From assembly GCA_902595825.1 (NCBI GenBank), contig CACJRP010000003.1:40715-104714 (forward strand): 64,000 nucleotides of DNA, read 5' to 3'. The position numbers were made by a program, and so were the translations under genes. This stretch comes from an uncultured Bacteroidota bacterium. GTDB taxonomy: Bacteria > Bacteroidota > Bacteroidia > Flavobacteriales > Flavobacteriaceae. Positions 35,428 through 43,512 of the stretch are shown piece after piece. Within the stretch, counting starts at the first letter, position 1; each line of letters starts with the position of its first letter. The notes beneath the pieces are model-generated. The model was not told where the DNA came from and searched no databases. It worked only from the letters and a program-made list of their open reading frames with translations.

Positions 35428-36810
35428 ATGATAAATTTTTCAGATAAAGAAAAAAATAAATTTTTAAATGAATTATATGAATTTTTGAAAATTCCCTCTG
35501 TGAGCGCCGACCCGAATCATAAAAACGAAATGGTAAAATGTTCAAATTGGTTGGAAAGCTGCTTAAAAAATTCAGGTTGTGAAAAAGTCAAAATAATCAA
35601 GACAAAAGGCCATCCAATAGTTTATGCTGAAAAATTTATTGACAAAACCCTTCCTACTATTTTGGTTTATGGACATTATGATGTCCAGCCGCCTGACCCA
35701 ATTTCATTGTGGGAATCTCATCCATTTATCCCGGTAGTCAAAAAAACAAAAATTCATCCTAAGGGTGCAATTTTTGCTAGAGGAGCTTGTGACGACAAAG
35801 GTCAAATGTTCATGCATATTAAAGCATTTGAATGGATAATAAAAAATAATAAAATAAATTTTAATATAAAATTCTTAATTGAAGGTGAAGAAGAAGTTGG
35901 TAGTAATAACCTAGAAGTTTTTATTTCTGAAAATAAAGATTTACTAAAGTCTGACATTATATTAATTTCTGACACTAGTATGAAAAGTAATTCGATTCCC
36001 TCGATAACAACAGGGCTCAGAGGAATCTCATATATGGAAATTAAATTAAAAGGACCTAATAGAGACCTTCATTCTGGAACATACGGTGGAGGGGTAGCAA
36101 ATCCTATTAATATTATGTCTAAATTGATTGCCAGCATGCATGACGAAAATATGAAGATTACGATTCCTGGATTTTATGATAAAGTACTAGAAATAAATGA
36201 TAAAGACAAAAATGAAATTTTAAAGGCTAATATAAATATCACCGATTTTAAAAATTCTATAGGAATAAATGAATTATTTGGAGATACAAACTTTACTCTT
36301 ACTGAGAGAATTGCTACACGTCCTACATTAGACGTTAATGGGATTTATGGAGGATACACTGGTGAGGGTTCAAAAACGGTACTTCCAAGTGAGGCTCATG
36401 CAAAAATTTCAATGAGACTAGTTCCAAAACAGGACTGGAAAGAAATTAGTGAATTATTTAAGAAGTATGTTCTAAATTTTATTCCAAAGAGTGTAACAGC
36501 AACTATAAAAACCCACCACGGAGCAGAACCTTATGTGACTCCAACGAATACTGCAGCTTATGAAGCTGCTACTTTGGCTTATAAAAAAAGTTTTGGTGTA
36601 AAGCCATTTCAACAACGAGGTGGCGGAAGCATCCCAATCGTTCCGATTTTTGAAAAAGAGTTAGGTATTAAAAGCATTTTAATGGGATTCGGATTGGATT
36701 CTGATGCAATTCACTCACCTAATGAACATTTTGGTCTGTTTAATTTCTTTAAAGGTATCGAAACAATCATATACTTTTATCAATTTTACACAAAGAAATT
36801 GAGTAGCTAA
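35428..36810 (+). CDS. M20-family dipeptidase (carnosinase/CNDP-like)
   Basis: This 460-residue zinc dipeptidase has a catalytic domain with YGHYDVQPPDP, FARGACDDKGQMFMHIKA, the general base in IEGEEEVGSNN and the metal Asp in IISDTSMKS. The dimerisation lid follows (YMEIKLKGPNRDLHSGTYGG), then PFQQRGGGSIPIVPIF with the late His in DAIHSPNEHFG. No signal peptide, so it is cytoplasmic. It would hydrolyse small dipeptides. It converges on the HemW-like gene with a 4-nt overlap. Confidence 0.9.
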   Translation: MINFSDKEKNKFLNELYEFLKIPSVSADPNHKNEMVKCSNWLESCLKNSGCEKVKIIKTKGHPIVYAEKFIDKTLPTILVYGHYDVQPPDPISLWESHPFIPVVKKTKIHPKGAIFARGACDDKGQMFMHIKAFEWIIKNNKINFNIKFLIEGEEEVGSNNLEVFISENKDLLKSDIILISDTSMKSNSIPSITTGLRGISYMEIKLKGPNRDLHSGTYGGGVANPINIMSKLIASMHDENMKITIPGFYDKVLEINDKDKNEILKANINITDFKNSIGINELFGDTNFTLTERIATRPTLDVNGIYGGYTGEGSKTVLPSEAHAKISMRLVPKQDWKEISELFKKYVLNFIPKSVTATIKTHHGAEPYVTPTNTAAYEAATLAYKKSFGVKPFQQRGGGSIPIVPIFEKELGIKSILMGFGLDSDAIHSPNEHFGLFNFFKGIETIIYFYQFYTKKLSS

Positions 36811-37865
36811 ATTTTAAAAAAATCTGAGACAATTTGATTTGTAAAGTACTTTTTGTTCTTATTTACTTTAATTATTTTTTTTTCCAAACTCAAATTTCCA
36901 AGCTTTAAATGTTTTTTTACTTTATCCTGAAAATAGGAATCAAAAGACTTGAATTTTTTCCTAATTTCTAATAAGGGTAAACCTTTAGAAATTGAAAGCC
37001 CTATCATAATAGTTTCGTTGTAGATATCTTTCTCAGATAAATACTCTGTCTTCAGAGGTTTTTTAGATTTATTTACTTCTAATAAGTAATCGCTTAGATT
37101 ACTAAAATTCACACTTCTTGATTCTTTAAAATAACTACATGCCGAAGGACCTATTCCCAAGTAAGATTTTCTACTCCAGTAGTTTAAATTTTGTTTTGAG
37201 TAATTTTGATTCTTTGAAAAATTCAGATATTCATATTGTTCAAAACCGAAATGAATAAGTTTCTCGCAATAAAAATTATATTGATTCATAACTAAAATTT
37301 CATTAGTAGATGTATTTTGATTAGTCATTTTTGTAAACCCATTATTAAATTGTTCTAATGTTAGATGTGATGGATTATTTTGATTTAATTTATTGAAAAA
37401 AACTTCTAAGGCTTTATTTGATAAGTTTGGGATTCCAAATATTAAATCAATTGAATAATTTCTATAAAAATCGGAAATCAAATGAATTTTTTCAATAAAA
37501 CTGTCATGTGATTTTTCACTTAAAAAATTATCGTAGAACAATGAGTAAGTCCTGCAACTTAGTCTATTAACTTTTGTTTCTCTAATTTCATTCAAATAAT
37601 TGAGTTTAATATTTTGAATATCTAGTTCTAAAGTGATTTCTAATTCATTATCAAAGAGAAAATATATTTTTAATCTAGAGATTAAATCCTCTAAAAAGTT
37701 TGAAGATAAAAAATAGTTTTTTGGTGATTTTATATATATTGAATGAACTAACTTTTCTCTTAGTTCTTTGTGTCTAATGTCAATCTCCTTTAAAATTGAA
37801 AATTCAATTTTCTTTTTAAGATTTGAATCAAACTCATCAGGTATGCGGATATAAATAGAAGACAC
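36807..37865 (-). CDS. HemW-like protein lacking the radical-SAM cluster motif (probable pseudoenzyme)
   Basis: This 352-residue intact frame starts at GTG. It aligns by eye to HemW/coproporphyrinogen-oxidase-like radical SAM proteins along its length: IYIRIP at 4-9, DLIFGIP (140-146), YEYLNFS (211-217), YWSRKSYLGIGPSACSY (229-245) and a complete HemN C-terminal domain. The CxxxCxxC motif that should follow IYIRIP is absent: roughly ten residues are missing and DEFDSNLKK follows directly. GGGTPS reads KSPKNY, and the E-x-NP and GIQSF motifs are also changed. Only Cys104, Cys200 and Cys243 remain. It cannot bind the usual 4Fe-4S cluster. It lies 6 bp after ruvC. Confidence 0.78.
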   Translation of the reverse strand: MSSIYIRIPDEFDSNLKKKIEFSILKEIDIRHKELREKLVHSIYIKSPKNYFLSSNFLEDLISRLKIYFLFDNELEITLELDIQNIKLNYLNEIRETKVNRLSCRTYSLFYDNFLSEKSHDSFIEKIHLISDFYRNYSIDLIFGIPNLSNKALEVFFNKLNQNNPSHLTLEQFNNGFTKMTNQNTSTNEILVMNQYNFYCEKLIHFGFEQYEYLNFSKNQNYSKQNLNYWSRKSYLGIGPSACSYFKESRSVNFSNLSDYLLEVNKSKKPLKTEYLSEKDIYNETIMIGLSISKGLPLLEIRKKFKSFDSYFQDKVKKHLKLGNLSLEKKIIKVNKNKKYFTNQIVSDFFKI

Positions 37866-37871
37866 TTCAAA

Positions 37872-38423
37872 TTAAAAGTTGGTTTTTTTTGGGTTTTGTT
37901 CGACATAGGACTTCCAACTTGAAAATTTTGTTTCATTAAATAAATTACTTTTATTAAAATGATGACAAACTGCAGTTGCTAATCCATCTGTAGAGTCAAG
38001 ATTTTTAGGTAATTCTTGAAACGATAGTATATTTTTTAGCATTTTTGCCACTTGCTCTTTGCTTGCATTACCATTACCGGTAATAGACATTTTTATTTTT
38101 TTTGGAGAATATTCAGTTATTGGGATTTGCCTTGATAAGCCCGCAGCCATTGCTACTCCTTGTGCCCTTCCCAGCTTTAACATAGATTGAACATTTTTTC
38201 CAAAAAAGGGGGCTTCAATTGCAATTTCGTCAGGATTGTAATTATCAATTATTTCAACGGTACGATTAAAAATATGGTTTAATTTTAAATAATGATCATT
38301 TATTTTTTTTAGGTTGAGTTCATTTAACAACATAAATGACATTTCATTATTTAAAACCTTGATTAATCCATATCCCATTATTGTTGTTCCTGGATCAATT
38401 CCCAAAATAATTTTTTCTCTCAT
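37872..38423 (-). CDS. ruvC: Holliday-junction resolvase RuvC
   Basis: RuvC cuts four-way DNA junctions as a dimer with RuvAB. The 183-residue protein has the RNase H-like fold and its acidic residues: Asp in ILGIDPGTTIMGYGLI, Glu in IAIEAPFFGKNVQSMLKLGR and the C-terminal Asp in DSTDGLATAVCHH. It also has the basic SPKKIKMSITGNGNASKEQV loop. It lies 4 bp after a small lipoprotein gene and 6 bp before the HemW-like gene, so the three form a compact operon. Confidence 0.93.
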   Translation of the reverse strand: MREKIILGIDPGTTIMGYGLIKVLNNEMSFMLLNELNLKKINDHYLKLNHIFNRTVEIIDNYNPDEIAIEAPFFGKNVQSMLKLGRAQGVAMAAGLSRQIPITEYSPKKIKMSITGNGNASKEQVAKMLKNILSFQELPKNLDSTDGLATAVCHHFNKSNLFNETKFSSWKSYVEQNPKKTNF

Positions 38424-38427
38424 AATT

Positions 38428-38910
38428 TTATGGAGATGCCGTAATTCTTATTGGAAGTTTAATTTTAGATTTAACGTATATTCCGACATTAGTTTTTGTT
38501 GCGGGTAATGCCTTTGGAAGAGATGAAATTGTTGAATTGATTATTTCAGAAAGAGAGGGAATAGCATCGTAAACGATTGAACCGTTTTCAACATTATCTA
38601 AAGCTATTTTCCCTTCCTCATCAATAATCATATTTAAAATAATTTCTTCATCAATTTCTTGATTTGAAATAAGATCCTCGTATGATAATGAATTATATAT
38701 TGAATTAGCAATTTCATCTTTAAAACAATCAAATTGCTCACTTATTTCTAAACTACTACAAATTTCAAAAGTAGGCATTTGGTCTTTATCACTCCACTGG
38801 GAAGCTTTTTTAATTTGCTGAGATGTGTAAGTTTTTGTTGAAAAATTTTCACAACTAGAAATTAAAAAGGAAAGGAGGTAAAAATTTAAAAGTAAATTTA
38901 GTTTATTCAT
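38428..38910 (-). CDS. Small lipoprotein with a TonB-C-like domain
   Basis: This 160-residue protein has a lipoprotein signal peptide with Cys20 (LLSFLISSC). After WSDKDQMPTFEICSSLEI and FDCFKDEIANSI, it shows an IILNMIIDEEGKIALDNV stretch and the end LPKALPATKTNVGIYVKSKI. That pattern (two cysteines, id-x-x-G-k, LPa-x-K-x-g) is seen in short flavobacterial proteins related to the TonB C-terminal domain. It lacks a TonB N-terminal helix and proline spacer. Function is unknown. It is the first gene of the ruvC operon. Confidence 0.6.
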   Translation of the reverse strand: MNKLNLLLNFYLLSFLISSCENFSTKTYTSQQIKKASQWSDKDQMPTFEICSSLEISEQFDCFKDEIANSIYNSLSYEDLISNQEIDEEIILNMIIDEEGKIALDNVENGSIVYDAIPSLSEIINSTISSLPKALPATKTNVGIYVKSKIKLPIRITASP

Positions 38911-38988
38911 TTGATGAAGGTATTTAATTGTATTATTAAATGTACAATTTTTTTTACTTTGATATTATTTAAAAATTGAACTAATATT

Positions 38989-39477
38989 TTGAATCAACTT
39001 TTAGAATTTGTGGGATTAATTTTAATGTTTTTAGGTTTGATTGGCTGTTTTATACCAATTATTCCCTCCCCAATAACAAGTTGGTTAGGTTTTTTAGTTC
39101 TTTATTTCAGTTCTAACGTTGAAATTAGCTTTAGATTTTTGATTTTTACCTTTTTGATTTCAATTTTAATTTTTTTAGTAGACTTTATTTTGCCATTATT
39201 TATAAATAAAAAATTTGGAGGTTCGAAAAAAGGAATTTTAGGGAGTGGGATTGGATTATTTTTGGGGCTATTTATTCTTGGCCCAATAGGATTAATATTG
39301 GGAGCTTGCATAGGAGGGCTCATAGGTGAATTAATTAATAACAAAAGGGGTGATAAAATTTTAATTGGTGTAATTGGTTCGCTTGTAGGAATCTTATCTG
39401 GAATTATCTTAAAATTTATAGTTACGCTAGTTTTTTTATTTATTTATTTACAAAAAGTAGTGTCAATTTATTTTTAA
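38989..39477 (+). CDS. DUF456 family membrane protein
   Basis: This is a protein of about 162 residues made of hydrophobic helices with a glycine-rich centre (GGSKKGILGSGIGLFLGLFI, LGACIGGLIGELINNK), typical of DUF456 proteins, whose function is unknown. The start is uncertain: TTG at 38989 gives the usual N-terminus (NQLLEFVGLILMFLGLIG), but it overlaps a TTTG-N22-ATATTTTG sequence that could be the promoter. GTG at 39010 is in frame as an alternative. Confidence 0.75.
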   Translation: MNQLLEFVGLILMFLGLIGCFIPIIPSPITSWLGFLVLYFSSNVEISFRFLIFTFLISILIFLVDFILPLFINKKFGGSKKGILGSGIGLFLGLFILGPIGLILGACIGGLIGELINNKRGDKILIGVIGSLVGILSGIILKFIVTLVFLFIYLQKVVSIYF

Positions 39478-39518
39478 TGAAAAATTAACATGAATTGATG
39501 TTTTTTGACAAAATCTTT

Positions 39519-39526
39519 TAATTTTG
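39519..39526 (+). promoter_or_regulatory. Possible -7 box of the small Cys-rich protein gene
   Basis: TAATTTTG fits TAnnTTTG and ends 4 bp before the GTG start at 39531. No TTTG lies at 17-23 bp (the nearest is 11 bp upstream), so it may be chance in this AT-rich sequence. Confidence 0.28.
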
Positions 39527-39530
39527 TCCT

Positions 39531-39731
39531 GTGAAATTATTTTTAATATCTTTCATCCTTGTTTCATTTTCGTTTGTAGGCATAGCCATTAAAATCATTT
39601 TAAAAAAAGATGGGAAATTTAATGGGACTTGTGCTAGTCAAAGTCCTTTTTTGAATAATCAAAACAAACCATGCTCTTTGTGTGGTAAAGTCCCCACTGA
39701 GGAAAATTGTGACTCGAAACAGATTGTCTAA
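39531..39731 (+). CDS. Small membrane-anchored protein with four cysteines
   Basis: This 66-residue protein starts at GTG. One N-terminal hydrophobic helix (residues 2-22) is followed by KKDGKFNGTCASQSPFL and KPCSLCGKVPTEENC, giving Cys34, Cys48, Cys51 and Cys60. I recall similar short proteins, annotated as membrane or secreted, as common in flavobacteria. The Cys pattern could bind a metal or form disulfides. The function is unknown. It precedes the ECF sigma-factor gene by 27 bp in the same direction. Confidence 0.72.
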   Translation: MKLFLISFILVSFSFVGIAIKIILKKDGKFNGTCASQSPFLNNQNKPCSLCGKVPTEENCDSKQIV

Positions 39732-39758
39732 AATTATAGTAGAATAAAATTCATAAAT

Positions 39759-40331
39759 ATGGTTTATAAATCCATAGAGGACGCTGTTAAAGCAGCAAAA
39801 AAAAATGATCAACGGGCCTACGGTTTTTTATATGACGAATGCTGGGACTATATATACGGTTATATTTTAAAAATTTCTAAAGATCAAAGAATTGCTGAAG
39901 AACTTTCACTAAAAACCTTATCCAAAGCTTTTGACAAGATTGACAAATTTAAGCCTGAATTTAAGTTCAAGAGTTGGGTTATTACGATTTGTAAAAATTT
40001 GCATATTGACTACCTTAGAAAACAAAATGCTAGCAATAATATTGAGTTATATATTACGGAAAGAAAAAGTTTAAATTATGATTTTGCTGACGAAATTCTA
40101 TCACCTGAAGATGAGTTAATAAAAAGTCAAAACATTGACAACCTTTTGGAAAAGGTTAAAAAATTAAAACCAACTTATGAAAAGGTGATTAGAATGAAAT
40201 ATTTTGAAGAAATGACTTACAAGGATATTTCTCATAGAACTCAAATCCCTCTAAATACAATAAAAGTTATGATACTAAGAGCAAAAAAAATTTTAGCAGA
40301 ATTAATATCAAATGAAAACTCTACATCTTAG
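39759..40331 (+). CDS. ECF-type RNA polymerase sigma factor
   Basis: This 190-residue sigma-70-family protein has region 2 at about residues 20-85 (RAYGFLYDECWDYIYGYILK, then KFKSWVITICKNLHIDYLRK) and region 4 at about 125-185 (KPTYEKVIRMKYFEEMTYKD, then a helix-turn-helix ending IPLNTIKVMILRAKKIL). No anti-sigma gene is adjacent. Its last 20 nt overlap the start of the NRAMP-like transporter gene, so the two are expressed together. The regulon cannot be deduced from the window. Confidence 0.9.
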   Translation: MVYKSIEDAVKAAKKNDQRAYGFLYDECWDYIYGYILKISKDQRIAEELSLKTLSKAFDKIDKFKPEFKFKSWVITICKNLHIDYLRKQNASNNIELYITERKSLNYDFADEILSPEDELIKSQNIDNLLEKVKKLKPTYEKVIRMKYFEEMTYKDISHRTQIPLNTIKVMILRAKKILAELISNENSTS

Positions 40332-41526
40332 AAAACTTGGTCCCGGACTATTATTTGCTGGGGCTGCTATTGGAGTTTCTCACTTAGTCCAATCTACAAG
40401 AGCTGGTGCTGACTTCGGTTTTGGTTTACTTTGGGCACTCATAATTTCCATAATTTTAAAATACCCTTTTTTTCAATTTGGATCTAGGTTTACACTAGCT
40501 ACCAAGATGAGCTTATTGGATGGATATTATAAACTTGGAAAAATTTACCTTCTATTTTTTTTCATTATTAGTCTTGGTACAATTTTTACAATCCAAACTG
40601 CTGTCACTATTGTAACTGCTTCACTTGCAACTACAATATTAGGTTTTTCACAAAACCTCTTAATGTTGAGTACTTTGATTATTTTATTATGTTTTGCAAT
40701 ACTTTTGGTTGGAAACTATAAATTCCTTGACAGCTTGATTAAAATTATTATTTTGACTCTAACTATAAGTACACTTATCGCACTGGTATTCGCTTTAACA
40801 AAAAACAGTATTTCATTTAATTTTTCTCAAGTTTTTCCTTACAAATCATCTATAATTTTTCTTGCTGCGCTAATCGGTTGGATGCCAGCGCCTTTAGATG
40901 TATCGGTCTGGCAATCTCTTTGGATTCTTGAGAAAAAAAAAACAAATGCGATCTCCTTTAATGAAGGTATTTTTGATTTCAATATTGGATACTTTGGAAC
41001 TTTTATACTTGGAATTTGCTTTTTAAGTCTGGGCGCGCTTGTTATGTTTGGTAGTGGAACTGGGTTTTCTGATATCGGAAGTGTTTTTGCAGGACAATTT
41101 ATCGAACTATACACATCTACCTTAGGAGAGTCGGTATATCCTATAATTGTAATTGCTGCATTTACAACAATGTTCAGTACTACTCTAACTACTTTAGATG
41201 CATCTCCAAGATGTATGCACAAATCCAGCCAGTTGTTATTTCCTAAGATTAGTTTATTGAACTATAAATTTTGGTTGATAACTTTAAGTATGGGAACAAT
41301 TTGTATTTTTTCTCTACTATTAGATGAAATGAGTACATTAGTTGAAATAGCTACAGTACTTTCATTTGTTACAGCACCTTTTTATGCGTATCTAAATTTA
41401 AAACTAGTAATTAGTGATTATATGCCTTTAAAATATAAACCATCCAAAGGTTTAATAAATTTGAGTTATGTTGGATTGGTTTTTCTTACCCTTTTTGCTT
41501 TAGTTTTTATGAAAATGATAATTTAA
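40312..41526 (+). CDS. NRAMP-related transporter without the canonical metal-binding motifs
   Basis: This 404-residue protein has about 11 membrane helices and the NRAMP framework (LRKLGPGLLFAGAAIGVSHL, then GADFGFGLLWAL). In transition-metal NRAMPs, helix 1 carries DPGN and helix 6 carries a MPH motif. Here the corresponding places read AIGVSH (19-24) and GWMPAPLDVSVW (Met191-Pro192-Ala193). The usual Asp, Asn and His ligands are thus missing, so the substrate may not be Mn2+ or Fe2+. I recall that a Bacteroidota group shares this form. It overlaps the sigma-factor gene by 20 nt. Confidence 0.82.
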   Translation: MKTLHLRKLGPGLLFAGAAIGVSHLVQSTRAGADFGFGLLWALIISIILKYPFFQFGSRFTLATKMSLLDGYYKLGKIYLLFFFIISLGTIFTIQTAVTIVTASLATTILGFSQNLLMLSTLIILLCFAILLVGNYKFLDSLIKIIILTLTISTLIALVFALTKNSISFNFSQVFPYKSSIIFLAALIGWMPAPLDVSVWQSLWILEKKKTNAISFNEGIFDFNIGYFGTFILGICFLSLGALVMFGSGTGFSDIGSVFAGQFIELYTSTLGESVYPIIVIAAFTTMFSTTLTTLDASPRCMHKSSQLLFPKISLLNYKFWLITLSMGTICIFSLLLDEMSTLVEIATVLSFVTAPFYAYLNLKLVISDYMPLKYKPSKGLINLSYVGLVFLTLFALVFMKMII

Positions 41527-41550
41527 AGTTATCTATATTTGTAAATATTT

Positions 41551-42420
41551 ATGAAGATGGACATCAAAACAGCTAAACCAGCGAAAAAGCCAAGGTGGAT
41601 TAAAGTAAAACTTCCAATTGGAAAAAAATATACTGAATTGAGAAATTTAGTAGAAAATAATAATCTAAATACAATTTGCACGTCTGGAAGTTGCCCGAAT
41701 ATGGGAGAGTGTTGGGGTGAAGGTACAGCTACTTTTATGATATTAGGAAATATTTGTACACGTTCATGCCAGTTTTGTGGCGTTAAGACAGGTAGACCAG
41801 GAATAGTCGATTGGAGCGAACCGATGAAAGTTGCTAAATCCATTCAAATTATGAAGGTTAAGCATGCTGTTATTACCTCGGTTGACAGAGATGACCTAAA
41901 AGATGGTGGCGCGTCACTCTGGGTAGAGACTGTAAAATGTATAAGAAAATTAAATCCATCAACAACATTGGAGACTTTAATTCCAGATTTTAAAGGAGAA
42001 AAAAAGGATCTTGACTACATTATTAAAGTCATGCCTGAGGTTATTTCTCACAATCTAGAGACTGTTAGAAGGCTCAGCCGAGAAGTAAGGGTCCAAGCTA
42101 AGTATGATAGAAGTTTGTTCGTTTTAAAATATCTTAAAGAACAAGGGGTTAACAGAACAAAATCTGGAATTATGCTCGGGCTAGGTGAAATGGAAAGCGA
42201 AGTCCTCGAAACACTTCACGACCTAAGAGATGCTAATGTAGATGTAGTTACAATCGGACAATATCTACAACCATCAAAAAAGTTACTCCAGGTGAAAGAA
42301 TTTATTACACCAGAACAATTTGACAAATACGCTCAAATTGCAAAGGATATAGGATTTATTCATGTTGAAAGTGGACCACTGGTAAGGTCATCATACAAGG
42401 CTCACAAACACATCAGTTAA
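41551..42420 (+). CDS. lipA: Lipoyl synthase
   Basis: LipA inserts two sulfurs into protein-bound octanoyl groups. The 289-residue protein has both 4Fe-4S sites: auxiliary Cys43, Cys48 and Cys54 (CTSGSCPNMGEC) and radical-SAM Cys69, Cys73 and Cys76 (CTRSCQFC). The conserved C-terminal Ser is in GPLVRSSYKAH. Its product is needed by pyruvate dehydrogenase, whose E1 beta gene is elsewhere in the window. It overlaps the convergent lpxK gene by 8 nt at the 3' ends. Confidence 0.96.
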   Translation: MKMDIKTAKPAKKPRWIKVKLPIGKKYTELRNLVENNNLNTICTSGSCPNMGECWGEGTATFMILGNICTRSCQFCGVKTGRPGIVDWSEPMKVAKSIQIMKVKHAVITSVDRDDLKDGGASLWVETVKCIRKLNPSTTLETLIPDFKGEKKDLDYIIKVMPEVISHNLETVRRLSREVRVQAKYDRSLFVLKYLKEQGVNRTKSGIMLGLGEMESEVLETLHDLRDANVDVVTIGQYLQPSKKLLQVKEFITPEQFDKYAQIAKDIGFIHVESGPLVRSSYKAHKHIS

Positions 42421-42437
42421 ACTGATTCTCCTTTTTT
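42412..42437 (+). terminator. Hairpin and T-run at the lipA stop
   Basis: ATCAGT (42412-42417) and ACTGAT (42421-42426) form a 6-bp stem with a 3-nt loop containing the lipA TAA stop, followed five bases later by six T residues (42432-42437). It fits a compact intrinsic terminator for lipA. The gap before the T-run makes it moderate evidence. Confidence 0.42.
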
Positions 42438-43447
42438 AAAATATAAGAATTAAATAATTTGGAGTCTTCTTCGCTGAAATGAATATTTATTTTAACGAAA
42501 TAAAGTAAGTCTGAGTTCATAAACTCCTGGAGTTTATAATAATCTTTCTCCGTCGTAAGGATTAAATTTCCATCACTGAGAGAAACTATTTTATTTACAT
42601 CATTTTTCGTGTATTTAAAATGATCTTTATAATTAAATGTTTTAAAAATTAACCCTTTCATCCTAAGTTCATTAATCAATAAACTGTTATCGGCTATACC
42701 AGTTACTAATATAAAAGGAATTTTTTTTAAAATATTTATAGGTAGTTTTTTACTCTTTCCAAAAATGTAATCATTATACTTGATTTTAGTGAAGAAAACT
42801 TTCTGTTTTAACTCTATATTTAGTTCGGATACGAATTCTTTCTTCTCCTCGATAGATAAATTTTTAGGGCATTTTGTAATAATTATTATATCTGCTCTAC
42901 TAGCGGACTTTCTTGATTCTCTCAAGTTTCCCGAAGGAAACAAATAATCTCTAAAATATGGTTTTGAATACTCTGTCAAAAGTATCATTATGCTTGGTCT
43001 AACCCATCTATGTTGATACACATCATCTAGTATAAAGATATTTTTTAAATTTTTGTTAATTGATTCTATCATCTTTATCATACCCTCTCTTCTGCTATTA
43101 CATACTCCTACTCTAATTTTTTGATTTTGTTTATAAAACATATAGGGTTCATCCCCTAGATGACTAGCAGTGGAGGTTTTATTTGCTAGTTGAAAACCAC
43201 TTGATTTCCTTCGATATCCCCTGCTCAGAATATTTATTACATATCTGTCACACAAAATTTCGGACAAATAACCAACCAACACAGATTTACCAGTACCCCC
43301 CACAGAAATATTTCCAATTCCTATCGAAAAATAGTTAAATGTGTACTCTTTAAATATTCCAACATCGAAAAAAAAATTTCTAATAGAAGTAATAAAATAT
43401 AAAAGTGCGGCAAATGGATAAAAAAGGAGTTTTCTTATTAAAGACAT
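42413..43447 (-). CDS. lpxK: Tetraacyldisaccharide 4'-kinase
   Basis: LpxK phosphorylates the lipid A disaccharide at the inner membrane. The 344-residue protein has an N-terminal hydrophobic helix (LLFYPFAALLYFITSI), the P-loop GIGNISVGGTGKS (residues 43-55), LSRGYRRKSSGF and ILDDVYQHRWVRP. With waaA it shows that the organism makes Kdo-lipid A. It is divergent from the Nif3-like gene (65 bp between start codons). Confidence 0.92.
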   Translation of the reverse strand: MSLIRKLLFYPFAALLYFITSIRNFFFDVGIFKEYTFNYFSIGIGNISVGGTGKSVLVGYLSEILCDRYVINILSRGYRRKSSGFQLANKTSTASHLGDEPYMFYKQNQKIRVGVCNSRREGMIKMIESINKNLKNIFILDDVYQHRWVRPSIMILLTEYSKPYFRDYLFPSGNLRESRKSASRADIIIITKCPKNLSIEEKKEFVSELNIELKQKVFFTKIKYNDYIFGKSKKLPINILKKIPFILVTGIADNSLLINELRMKGLIFKTFNYKDHFKYTKNDVNKIVSLSDGNLILTTEKDYYKLQEFMNSDLLYFVKINIHFSEEDSKLFNSYILKKENQFN

Positions 43448-43512
43448 ATAAATTTAAACACCGTAAATATACACTTAAAAAAAATTGGATACTTTTAATG
43501 ATAATTATTATA

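Noticed and set aside
43405-43512. A 36-residue N-terminal extension of the Nif3-like protein.
   Set aside because: It overlaps the divergent lpxK start and is Lys/Ile-rich without similarity to the family; the ATG at 43513 gives the standard N-terminus.
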